From positions 1 through 13,578 of the forward strand of contig JBMNPE010000041.1 in the NCBI GenBank assembly GCA_050943435.1: DNA of 13,578 nt, in the 5' to 3' direction. The position numbers were made by a program, and so were the translations under genes. Below, in pieces: positions 1 through 6,343 of the stretch (position 1 is its first letter; the number at the start of each line of letters is the position of its first letter). The DNA comes from RGIG5675 sp050943435. Lineage in GTDB: Bacteria > Bacillota > Clostridia > Oscillospirales > Ruminococcaceae. Below the pieces are notes generated by a model, which ran no database searches, was not told the DNA's origin, and worked only from the letters and a program-made list of their open reading frames with translations.

Positions 1-178
1 GGCATTTATCTAAACTATATCAGAATTTAGTCAGCAGAGTATTTTCTGTATGTTCAAATGCCGAAAGGTTTGTTCAGCAGAATGGAGGATAGTTATTGTC
101 ATTAAGTTCTTCCTCCACCCACGGTGTCAGAGCATGTAATAATGCCAAATCCGCATATGATGTATGAGATATCTGTCC
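1..178. other. Non-coding leader at the window's left edge
   Basis: No convincing gene is seen here on either strand. The stretch is more A+T-rich than the coding DNA that follows. It probably holds the end of an intergenic region whose upstream gene lies outside the window. In lactic acid bacteria a LysR-type regulator (MleR) often sits near malolactic genes, but nothing like it is visible in these bases. A long minus-strand reading frame enters from the right at 127-966, but it is antisense to the enzyme gene and has no family signature. Confidence 0.5.
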
Positions 179-207
179 TTTAGAAAAGAATCACCATAAT
201 CTATACT
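179..207 (+). promoter_or_regulatory. Predicted sigma70-type promoter of the malolactic-type enzyme gene
   Basis: A -35-like TTTAGA (179-184) is followed by a 17-base spacer and a good -10 TATACT (202-207). Transcription would start near 214, about 30 bases before the ATG at 244. The -35 is only a partial match to TTGACA, so an activator or different conditions may be needed. No clear operator was seen. Confidence 0.5.
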
Positions 208-243
208 GAAATTAAAGTGTCGAAGCTTGGCAGGGAGAAAATA

Positions 244-1869
244 ATGAAGACAGGATATGATTTGCTGAACGACCCTTTCCTCAACAAAGGGACGGCATTT
301 ACTGGGGAAGAGAGGGAAAAGTACGGACTTACGGGGCTGCTCCCTCCGGCAGTCCGGACTCTGGAAGAGCAGTCCCTGCAGGTGTACAGGAATATTGAAG
401 GCAGGCAGGATGTCTCGGAAAAGCGTCAATATCTCATGAACATCTACAGCCGCAACCGGACGCTGTTTTTCCATGTTTTCAAGCAGCACATTGCTGAAAT
501 CCTGCCGATTGTATACAATCCGGGCATTGCAGAGGGCATACGCAGGTACAGCGAGTTCTTTGTGACCCCGCAGAATGCGGCATATCTCTCCATCGACAAC
601 CAGGACGAGATGGAGCAGGCAGTCAGGAATGCTGCAGACGGCCGCGATATTGACCTTATAGTCGTAACCGACGCAGAGGCGATCCTGGGGATCGGAGACT
701 GGGGGACCAACGGCGTGGGCATATCTATAGGGAAGCTTATGGTCTACACAGCGGCCGCAGGCCTTGACCCTGCAAGGGTCCTGCCTGTAGTGCTGGATGT
801 CGGCACCAACAGGGAGAGCCTCCTCGGCGATCCTCTCTACCTCGGGCTGAGGCACAGGAGAATAACCGGCGGCCGCTATTACGACTTTGTCGACCGGTTT
901 GTAGAGCTTGTGGAAGGCATGTTCCCTCATCTCTACCTTCATTTTGAGGACTTCGGAAAGGAACACGCGGCGAATATCCTCAACAAGTATGTGGACAAAT
1001 ACCCGGTCTTCAACGACGACATCCAGGGCACGGGCATCATTTCCCTTGCAGGCATACTCGGGGCCCTCAATATATCCGGCGGGAAACTTGAGGATCAGGT
1101 CTACATGTGCTTCGGTGCAGGGACCGCAGGATGCGGCATCGTGAGGAGGGTCTATCAGGAGATGCTGGACCAGGGGATTCAGGAAGACGAGGCCAGAAAA
1201 AAGTTCTACCTTGTGGACCGCCAGGGCCTGCTGTTTGACGACATGGCGGACCTCACCCCGGAGCAGAAGCCGTTTGCGAGAAAGCGCTCGGAGTTTGGGA
1301 ATTCTTCAGAACTGACAACACTTGCAGCCGCGGTCAGGGCGGTGCACCCAACGATCCTTGTGGGGACATCCACAAAGGCAGGAGCCTTTACTGAGGATAT
1401 TGTCAGGGAAATTGCCTCACACGCAGAGCGGCCGGTCATTTTCCCGCTCAGCAATCCCACCGAACTTGCAGAGGCAAAGGCGGAAGACCTTATACGCTGG
1501 ACAGACGGCCGTGCTCTTGTGGCAACCGGCATTCCTTCCGGGCCTATAGAATATAACGGAGTGACATATGAAATAGGACAGTCAAACAACGCACTGGTCT
1601 ATCCTGGCCTCGGACTCGGCGTCATAGCCTCAGGGGCTAGGCTCCTGACTGACCGCATGATTTCAGTGGCGGCGCATTCCTTAGGGGGAACTGTCGACCC
1701 GCATAAGCCTGGTGCCGCCGTGCTGCCGCCTGTAGGGGAGCTGGACAGCTTTTCTGAAACTGTGGCCGAAGCCGTCGCTGCAGAAGCGGCAGTGGAGGGA
1801 CTCAACAGAAACGAAGTCTCTGATCCGGCCGCCTGTGTCAGAAAATACAGGTGGGAGCCCGAATACTGA
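244..1869 (+). CDS. mleA: Malolactic enzyme (malic enzyme superfamily), NAD- and Mn-dependent
   Basis: The predicted reaction is decarboxylation of L-malate directly to L-lactate and CO2 in the cytosol. Recognition rests on end-to-end resemblance, from memory, to MleA/MleS: the N-terminal NDPFLNKGTAFT, the stretch LTPEQKPFARKRSEF, HPTILVGTST, NPTELAEAKAEDLI and a C-terminal RWEPEY. The length of 541 residues equals that of known malolactic enzymes. Numbering from the ATG, the visible functional residues are Tyr91 (VYNPG), Lys164 (GKLMVYTA), metal ligands Glu235, Asp236 and Asp259 (FEDFG, NDDIQGTG), and the NAD-binding GAGTAG at 291-296. The start at 244 is preferred because AGGGAG lies 6 bases upstream. 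An in-frame GTG at 217 has no such site and falls almost at the predicted transcription start. The signature at 141-161 is mixed: Ala146 stands where malic enzymes have Arg and malolactic enzymes have Gly. An NAD-malic enzyme producing pyruvate therefore remains possible. No permease gene is adjacent. Confidence 0.8.
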   Translation: MKTGYDLLNDPFLNKGTAFTGEEREKYGLTGLLPPAVRTLEEQSLQVYRNIEGRQDVSEKRQYLMNIYSRNRTLFFHVFKQHIAEILPIVYNPGIAEGIRRYSEFFVTPQNAAYLSIDNQDEMEQAVRNAADGRDIDLIVVTDAEAILGIGDWGTNGVGISIGKLMVYTAAAGLDPARVLPVVLDVGTNRESLLGDPLYLGLRHRRITGGRYYDFVDRFVELVEGMFPHLYLHFEDFGKEHAANILNKYVDKYPVFNDDIQGTGIISLAGILGALNISGGKLEDQVYMCFGAGTAGCGIVRRVYQEMLDQGIQEDEARKKFYLVDRQGLLFDDMADLTPEQKPFARKRSEFGNSSELTTLAAAVRAVHPTILVGTSTKAGAFTEDIVREIASHAERPVIFPLSNPTELAEAKAEDLIRWTDGRALVATGIPSGPIEYNGVTYEIGQSNNALVYPGLGLGVIASGARLLTDRMISVAAHSLGGTVDPHKPGAAVLPPVGELDSFSETVAEAVAAEAAVEGLNRNEVSDPAACVRKYRWEPEY

Positions 1870-1912
1870 CTTCCATCTGAGAAAGATAAGTCCTTTCTCA
1901 AAGCGGATGAAG

Positions 1913-1950
1913 ACAAAAAAAACGAAGCGGCAGTCCGCTTCGTTTTCCTT
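1913..1950. terminator. Bidirectional intrinsic terminator between convergent genes
   Basis: A perfect 10-bp stem, AACGAAGCGG (1921-1930) and CCGCTTCGTT (1935-1944), closes a CAGT loop. On + it runs into TTTTCCTT. On - it is followed by eight T residues (the A run 1915-1922), making it the stronger terminator in that direction. It lies 51 bases past the + enzyme stop and 24 bases past the - transporter stop, and serves both. Confidence 0.9.
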
Positions 1951-1968
1951 CTGCCCATATGCAGATGA

Positions 1969-3759
1969 TTATTTTTTCTTCTTTTTCTTTTTCGATCCCG
2001 ACGAACTCGAGAGATTGTCGATGTATTTGCTGCTGTAGTAGTGCAGGAGCTCCCTGTATTCTTCCGTGAACTTCGATTCTTCTGAATAGGAGTGCTCCTC
2101 TTCGGAAGGCTCGTCCTGCCTTACTGTCACGAAGGCAAGGTTTGCGCAGTGCCCGGAAATCCTCTCGCAGTCGGTTATTATGTCGTTGTAGAGGAGGCCG
2201 ACGTCAGCAGAATCCATCCCGCCCGTTATCCTCTTTACATGCCTTTCCTTGATCGTGGAGCAGAGGTCTCCGATTATTTCGTTGAAAGGCTCGACCTTTC
2301 TGGCGGCAACGGGGTCCACAGCCCTGAAAGATGTGAATGAGAGCTCTGCGATCTCATCGGTCGCGCTGAGGAGGGTGTTCAAGTCCGATTCCTCGTTCTT
2401 CGGAAGCTTGACCTTAGTCCTGTTGAAGGTTTCAGCGGTCTTTGCGACATTCATGGCGTGGTCGCCGATTCTCTCAATGTCGCCGATCGAATTGAGAATT
2501 CTTCCTGCAGTGTTCATCTGGCTGTTGCCTAGAGCGGAGCCTATCAGCTTGGTTGTAAACGATCCCAGCCTGTCCTGGTACTTGTCGATGAGGTCCTCGC
2601 GCTCCGCTATCTGCGTGTACACGTCCTTGTCAAAAGACGAGAACAGGGAGAGCGACTGGTCTACAGTTAAATAGGTGATGTCCGTCATCGTTTCGAGAGC
2701 CGAAATTGCAAGGTTCAGTGCGTTTCCGGGGACCTTGAGGGCTGAATCCGTGAGGCTGTCGAGCGCGAGCTCGTCCTTTTCCTCTTCGGGCTGGTATTTC
2801 ACGAACACATAGGTCAGCTTGCGGACACCCTTCGAGCAGAGCGAAAGGAGGATGACTGAAACGAGCCTCACAAGGCTGTTCAGGAGGGCGACGCCGACGA
2901 ATGTGGCCGGAACGGATAGCCAGTCGGCAATTCCCAGCGCCTCGCAGATCATGAATGCGGGCTGGAACACTATTAGGGTCAGGGTGTTGCAGATGAAATA
3001 CGATATTGCCGCGCGCTTGCCGTTGGCGGAGGAGCCTATCATGGCAAGTATGACAGGCAGCGAAGAACCCACATATACTCCGAGCATCAATGGGATGCAT
3101 GAGCTGTATGTGAGGGCTCCGGTGAGCGTGAAGGTCTGCAGAATGCCGACGCCTGCAGAGGAGCTCTGCGTCACAGCGCCGAGGACAATGCCGGCAAGTA
3201 TCCCGACAAGGGGATTAGTCACTCCTGCAAGCGTATTTATAAATGTCTCGTCGGAACTGAGGGGCTCTATCGCGGAGCTCATCGTCTCCATTCCGATCAT
3301 CATCACGGAGAAGCCCATCAGTATGTTCCCGACCTGCTTCCGGCTCCCGTCGGAGAACAGCATGAGAATGGTGCCGATTATTGCCGCAATGGCGACAATG
3401 GTCATCACGGAGAAGAGATTCGACATGCTCCCGGAGCCGATCTGGGAAAGAGAAAGCACCCAGCCTGTAGCTGAGGTGCCGAAAAGTGAACCTATTATGA
3501 CGCTGATGCCCTCTGAGAGGGTCATCATGCGTGCGTTGACAAAGCCGACTATTGTGACGGAAGTGGCTGAGGAAGACTGGATGACAGCTGTCACTACAGC
3601 GCCGAACAAAGCTCCTTTTGCGGGGGTGGAACTCATCCTGCGCAGAAGCGATTCGACGCTGTCGCCTGCGACGCGCTTCAGGGACTGTCCCATGACGGAC
3701 ATTCCGTAGATGAAAACGCATATGCCGCAAAGCAGCGACAGTACAGCAGCCAGATCCAT
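1969..3759 (-). CDS. Na+/phosphate cotransporter-family protein with C-terminal PhoU-like domain
   Basis: This is an inner-membrane protein of the bacterial Na/Pi-cotransporter (NptA/YjbB-like) family, expected to move phosphate with sodium; family members can act in uptake or in export. It has 596 residues. The first 310 or so are hydrophobic and contain the family's two inverted-repeat signatures, QSSSATS at 61-67 and QSSSAG at 198-203. Residues about 340-550 form a soluble helical PhoU-like domain with both characteristic repeats (ERIGDHAMN at 429-437, ERISGHCANL at 532-541). PhoU-type domains usually regulate transport. The tail is unusual: an acidic stretch, a serine/glycine patch, then seven lysines (590-596). 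The start at 3759 is supported by GGAGG four bases upstream, slightly close but strong. The gene is single, with its own promoter at 3791-3819, and converges on the malolactic-type enzyme. No pst or pho genes are next to it. The family is certain; the transport direction is not. Confidence 0.9.
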   Translation of the reverse strand: MDLAAVLSLLCGICVFIYGMSVMGQSLKRVAGDSVESLLRRMSSTPAKGALFGAVVTAVIQSSSATSVTIVGFVNARMMTLSEGISVIIGSLFGTSATGWVLSLSQIGSGSMSNLFSVMTIVAIAAIIGTILMLFSDGSRKQVGNILMGFSVMMIGMETMSSAIEPLSSDETFINTLAGVTNPLVGILAGIVLGAVTQSSSAGVGILQTFTLTGALTYSSCIPLMLGVYVGSSLPVILAMIGSSANGKRAAISYFICNTLTLIVFQPAFMICEALGIADWLSVPATFVGVALLNSLVRLVSVILLSLCSKGVRKLTYVFVKYQPEEEKDELALDSLTDSALKVPGNALNLAISALETMTDITYLTVDQSLSLFSSFDKDVYTQIAEREDLIDKYQDRLGSFTTKLIGSALGNSQMNTAGRILNSIGDIERIGDHAMNVAKTAETFNRTKVKLPKNEESDLNTLLSATDEIAELSFTSFRAVDPVAARKVEPFNEIIGDLCSTIKERHVKRITGGMDSADVGLLYNDIITDCERISGHCANLAFVTVRQDEPSEEEHSYSEESKFTEEYRELLHYYSSKYIDNLSSSSGSKKKKKKK

Positions 3760-3790
3760 AGGGCCTCCAATTAGAAAATCAACACTGAAT

Positions 3791-3819
3791 AAAATACACT
3801 ATCCGGGCCCTGATTTCAA
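3791..3819 (-). promoter_or_regulatory. Predicted sigma70-type promoter of the Na/Pi transporter gene
   Basis: Read on the - strand, TTGAAA (3819-3814) is followed after exactly 17 bases by TATTTT (3796-3791). This gives a start near 3784 and a leader of about 25 bases containing the GGAGG. The -35 lies only about 10 bases from the end of the suspected transposon remnant, so that insertion may have altered upstream control. Confidence 0.65.
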
Positions 3820-3829
3820 TTGAAAATGC

Positions 3830-3878
3830 GTGAATTACCCCCGTCTAAACGCTCCGCTTATCATGCGGGGCTTCTATA
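3830..3878 (-). mobile_element. Likely right-end remnant of an IS200/IS605 (TnpB-type) element
   Basis: Read on the - strand the block begins TATAGAAGCCCCGC, then forms a hairpin (GCGG/CCGC around a 7-base ATGATAA loop, extendable to six pairs). It continues through CGGGGG and ends GTAATTCAC at about 3830. GAAGCCCC, then a GC hairpin with G-rich closure, then a terminal TTCAC is the arrangement I know from the right ends of IS605/IS1341-type elements; this region also forms the end of the TnpB guide (omega) RNA. No intact tnpA or tnpB is present. The match is from pattern memory and not from an alignment. Confidence 0.5.
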
Positions 3879-4160
3879 AGGGGTTTATGGCTATTCACAA
3901 AGCCCTATCCCAAACGGGATTACTTGAATTGTGATGTCGATACATTGTTCTACGCATCACAACAATCGTTCCACACACTCAATGTTTTACCTTGCGGATG
4001 GTTTGCCGCAGCAACTGCCAACAATGACATTTTTCAATGAACTAATGATACCTTACCACAATGTACTGTCAGACTACATTCATCCACGCCTGATGAGCTG
4101 GCATCAGACGTGGTGCTCTGGCAAATTAATAAATATGCATTGATTGGAGCACCACAGTTT
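3879..4160. other. Gene-free, hairpin-rich stretch, possibly the body of a decayed mobile element
   Basis: No gene can be supported here. The composition is more A+T-rich than the flanking genes. Inverted repeats are dense: ATCCC/GGGAT around 3907-3920, TTGTGATG (3929-3936) with CATCACAA (3955-3962), TGCGG (3993-3997) with CCGCA (4006-4010), a 12-bp stem with one mismatch at 4084-4095/4102-4113 with a 6-base loop, and GTGGTGCTC (4110-4118) with GAGCACCAC (4147-4155). None is followed by a T run, so no classical terminator is seen for the phosphoesterase gene ending at 4161. With the end-like block at 3830-3878, this may be a deleted IS200/IS605-type element of about 300 bp. On - a short open frame (about 4159-4034) could be a degraded TnpB tail, but this is very weak. 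Confidence 0.4.
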
Positions 4161-5021
4161 TCATGCGCTGCAGGGCACTACGTCTACGAAGACTATCTCC
4201 GGCCGGTTGTTTATTCTTGGCAGGGGGCGTGTACCGGGCCTGAGGCCTGTGCTCACAATGAGCATGCGGCCTTCTCCCAGAGGGTATTCGCCTCCCGTGT
4301 ATTCAGGGAAGAAGCCCTGGCCTGACGCAAAGAGCCCGTTGGGAAAGAGCGGTGACCTCCACTGCCCGCCATGGGCGTGTCCGGCGAGGACAAGGTCGCA
4401 GGGTAGGGAAGAGAATATATCAGCGTATTCCGGCCTGTGGCTCAGCAACACAGAGAACCTTCCTGCTTCAGTGCTGTATCTGTTGAGCTCCAGGGCAAAT
4501 GTGCCGTTTCCGCGGCACATGTCAATAGCAGGATCGTCGATGCCCCAGATGGATACGGGAGTCCCGTTTATCTCGATGTCCATCCCCTCACCATTCAGGA
4601 CGGTTATTCCGCATGAACGGATTTTTCTGAGAATCGGGTCAATCCTCCCGCTCCAGCATTCGTGGTTGCCGGTCACATAGAAGCCCCTGAACTCCTTTCC
4701 AAGAGGGTCAAGGAGCTCCATGACGGCATCATCGCACATGCGCAGGTCATCAAAGATGTCGCCGCAGAAAGCCAGGATATCCGGTTTCAGGGTTCTCGTC
4801 ATGTGCAGCAGCTTCCACTGGCCCTTCCCGAGCTCGTAGGAATGAAGGTCGCTGATGAGTCCGATCCTGAATGGAGCCCTGACCCTTTTTGATGCCATCT
4901 TATAGAAGGTGGCCTTTGGCCTTGAATCGTCGAGGGAGAAATAGGTGAGAACTGCGGCTGCGCCGGTTACTGCACCGGCGGCTGTGGGATATTTTTTTGC
5001 AAAGTCTGGGAATTTGTTCAT
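4161..5021 (-). CDS. Membrane-anchored metallophosphoesterase, YkuE/YaeI/LpxG-like
   Basis: This is a calcineurin-like two-metal phosphoesterase of 286 residues. All metal-binding motifs are present in order: SDLH (Asp58, His60), GD (Asp88), GNHE (Asn119, His120), His195 (LSHRP) and GHAHGGQ (214-220). Residues about 13-30 (alanine- and glycine-rich, ending LTYFSL) look like a single N-terminal membrane anchor or uncleaved signal. YkuE-type proteins carry this domain behind an export or membrane segment, and LpxG-type relatives cleave UDP-diacylglucosamine in some Gram-negatives. The substrate here cannot be read from sequence. The gene starts 7 bases after the lpdA stop and has no good Shine-Dalgarno site, so translation is probably coupled to lpdA. 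It is the last gene of the glycine-cleavage operon, where it has no obvious role. Confidence 0.85.
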   Translation of the reverse strand: MNKFPDFAKKYPTAAGAVTGAAAVLTYFSLDDSRPKATFYKMASKRVRAPFRIGLISDLHSYELGKGQWKLLHMTRTLKPDILAFCGDIFDDLRMCDDAVMELLDPLGKEFRGFYVTGNHECWSGRIDPILRKIRSCGITVLNGEGMDIEINGTPVSIWGIDDPAIDMCRGNGTFALELNRYSTEAGRFSVLLSHRPEYADIFSSLPCDLVLAGHAHGGQWRSPLFPNGLFASGQGFFPEYTGGEYPLGEGRMLIVSTGLRPGTRPLPRINNRPEIVFVDVVPCSA

Positions 5022-5028
5022 GTAAAGA

Positions 5029-6330
5029 TTAGATGCTGGAAAATAAACCGTTGAGAGCCTCTATATATGAGGGATGAGGCCTGACTGCGGCACTCATGTC
5101 CTTGAGGGTCATGCCGCGCGTCATGGCAAGGGTGAATTCGTCTATCATGTCGGAGGCCCTGTCGCAGAGGATCTGTGCCCCGATGATCTTTCCTGTGGCC
5201 TTCTCAGTAACCACTTTTATAAACCCGCGGCCGGACCCTGAGATAAGGGTGCGCGCGTTTCCTCCGAGCACGCACTTTGAGGTCTCCGCCTCTATCCCGG
5301 CCTGTTTTGCCGATTCCGCGTCCATTCCGACGCTTGCTGCCTCAGGGGCCGAATATACGCATGAGGGGATGAACCTCAAGTCGTATTTAGGTTCGAGCCC
5401 GCACATCATCCTCACGCAGTTTACCGCCTGGGATGACGCCCTGTGGGCAAGCTGGATGCCCGGCGTGCAGTCTCCTGCAGCGTATATTCCCGGCACGGAA
5501 GTTTCGCATGAATCAGAGACGACAAGAGCGCCTCTCTCGGTCTTTATGTCAAAGCCGAATTCCGGCAGGACAGGCTTTCTTCCGACTGCAGCGAGTATGA
5601 GGTCGGCCTCGCAGGAGGATTCCCTGCCGTTCTCCTCGAATATCACCTGGGAGGAGGAGCCGCTGCTCTTCACTTCCTTTACCATGGTTCCCGTATGAAC
5701 GGCCGCACCGCTCTTTCTTAGGTTCATCGAGATGCTCTGGGAGAGCTCGCGGTCCAGATTGGAGAGGATTCTCGGGAGGGCTTCCAGGACAGTCACCTGC
5801 CTGCCGAACCCGGCGCACGCGGTGGCAAATTCCACGCCGATAACCCCGCCGCCGATAATCGCGATTTTCTCCGGTAGGGATGCAAATCCCGCGAGAAAGC
5901 CGTCCGAATCGACGACAGCCGGATTCCCGGCAAGGCCCTTTATCGGGGGAACTGAAGGACGGGAACCTGTAGCTATGAGAATCCTGTCGGCAGTGAACTC
6001 CGTCCCGTCCGCACATTTTATTTTGTGAGGCTCCGGGACGGAAGCCCTCGAGTTCACAGAGGCAACTTTTCCCCTCCTGAGGAGGTCCTCTATGCCTTTC
6101 CTCAGCTGGGCTGAAGTGCCGTCAGACAACTCTTTTGCCTCTGAAGCATCTTTTCCGCCTTCAGCTGAATGGAGGATTGACTTTGTGGGAATGCATCCCC
6201 TGTTGAGGCATGTCCCTCCAACAAGAGACTCCTCCACGAGAACTGTGGAAAGCCCCAGCCGTGCGGCCTCGAGGGCGGCAGTGTATCCTGCGGGCCCTCC
6301 GCCTATTACAGCCAGCTGATAATCGCTCAT
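5029..6330 (-). CDS. lpdA: Dihydrolipoamide dehydrogenase (L-protein of the glycine cleavage system)
   Basis: This FAD enzyme reoxidises the dihydrolipoyl arm of H-protein and passes electrons to NAD+. It has 433 residues, with the FAD-binding GGGPAG at 10-15, the redox disulfide Cys41/Cys46 (GGTCLNRGCIPTKS), ATGSRP at 120-125, and an NAD-binding GGGVIGVEFA. A second FAD motif, GIYAAGDC, is also visible. The C-terminal dimerisation domain carries the His419/Glu424 pair (HPSYIE) that acts with the disulfide. It is shorter than the usual 450-475 residues, mainly because the segment between the disulfide helix and the conserved QLRKGIEDLL is compressed. The ATG at 6330 is chosen because AAGGAG lies 9 bases upstream and the FAD motif starts at the usual distance. 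An in-frame GTG at 6360 overlaps lplA and is unlikely. It follows lplA after 13 bases. Its placement makes it the dedicated L-protein, though it could also serve other 2-oxoacid dehydrogenases. Confidence 0.93.
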   Translation of the reverse strand: MSDYQLAVIGGGPAGYTAALEAARLGLSTVLVEESLVGGTCLNRGCIPTKSILHSAEGGKDASEAKELSDGTSAQLRKGIEDLLRRGKVASVNSRASVPEPHKIKCADGTEFTADRILIATGSRPSVPPIKGLAGNPAVVDSDGFLAGFASLPEKIAIIGGGVIGVEFATACAGFGRQVTVLEALPRILSNLDRELSQSISMNLRKSGAAVHTGTMVKEVKSSGSSSQVIFEENGRESSCEADLILAAVGRKPVLPEFGFDIKTERGALVVSDSCETSVPGIYAAGDCTPGIQLAHRASSQAVNCVRMMCGLEPKYDLRFIPSCVYSAPEAASVGMDAESAKQAGIEAETSKCVLGGNARTLISGSGRGFIKVVTEKATGKIIGAQILCDRASDMIDEFTLAMTRGMTLKDMSAAVRPHPSYIEALNGLFSSI

Positions 6331-6343
6331 TTCACCAAACTCC

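Noticed and set aside
127..966. 279-residue minus-strand open frame
   Set aside because: It is antisense to the malolactic-type enzyme gene, shows no recognisable domain, and its composition is that of a shadow of a GC-rich gene.
2819..3709. 296-residue plus-strand open frame
   Set aside because: It is the antisense shadow of the transmembrane half of the Na/Pi transporter; the repeated Thr/Pro/Glu content reflects complementary codons.
4084..4113. 12-bp hairpin after the metallophosphoesterase gene as its terminator
   Set aside because: There is no T tract on either strand after the stem, so it cannot be called an intrinsic terminator. It is recorded only as an inverted repeat.
3931..4143. 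70-residue plus-strand open frame in the gene-free stretch
   Set aside because: No ribosome-binding site and no family resemblance, and it spans several inverted repeats. It is treated as part of a decayed non-coding region.
3929..4155. Repeated hairpins as a CRISPR-like array
   Set aside because: The repeats differ from one another in sequence and spacing. There is no repeat-spacer periodicity and no cas gene.
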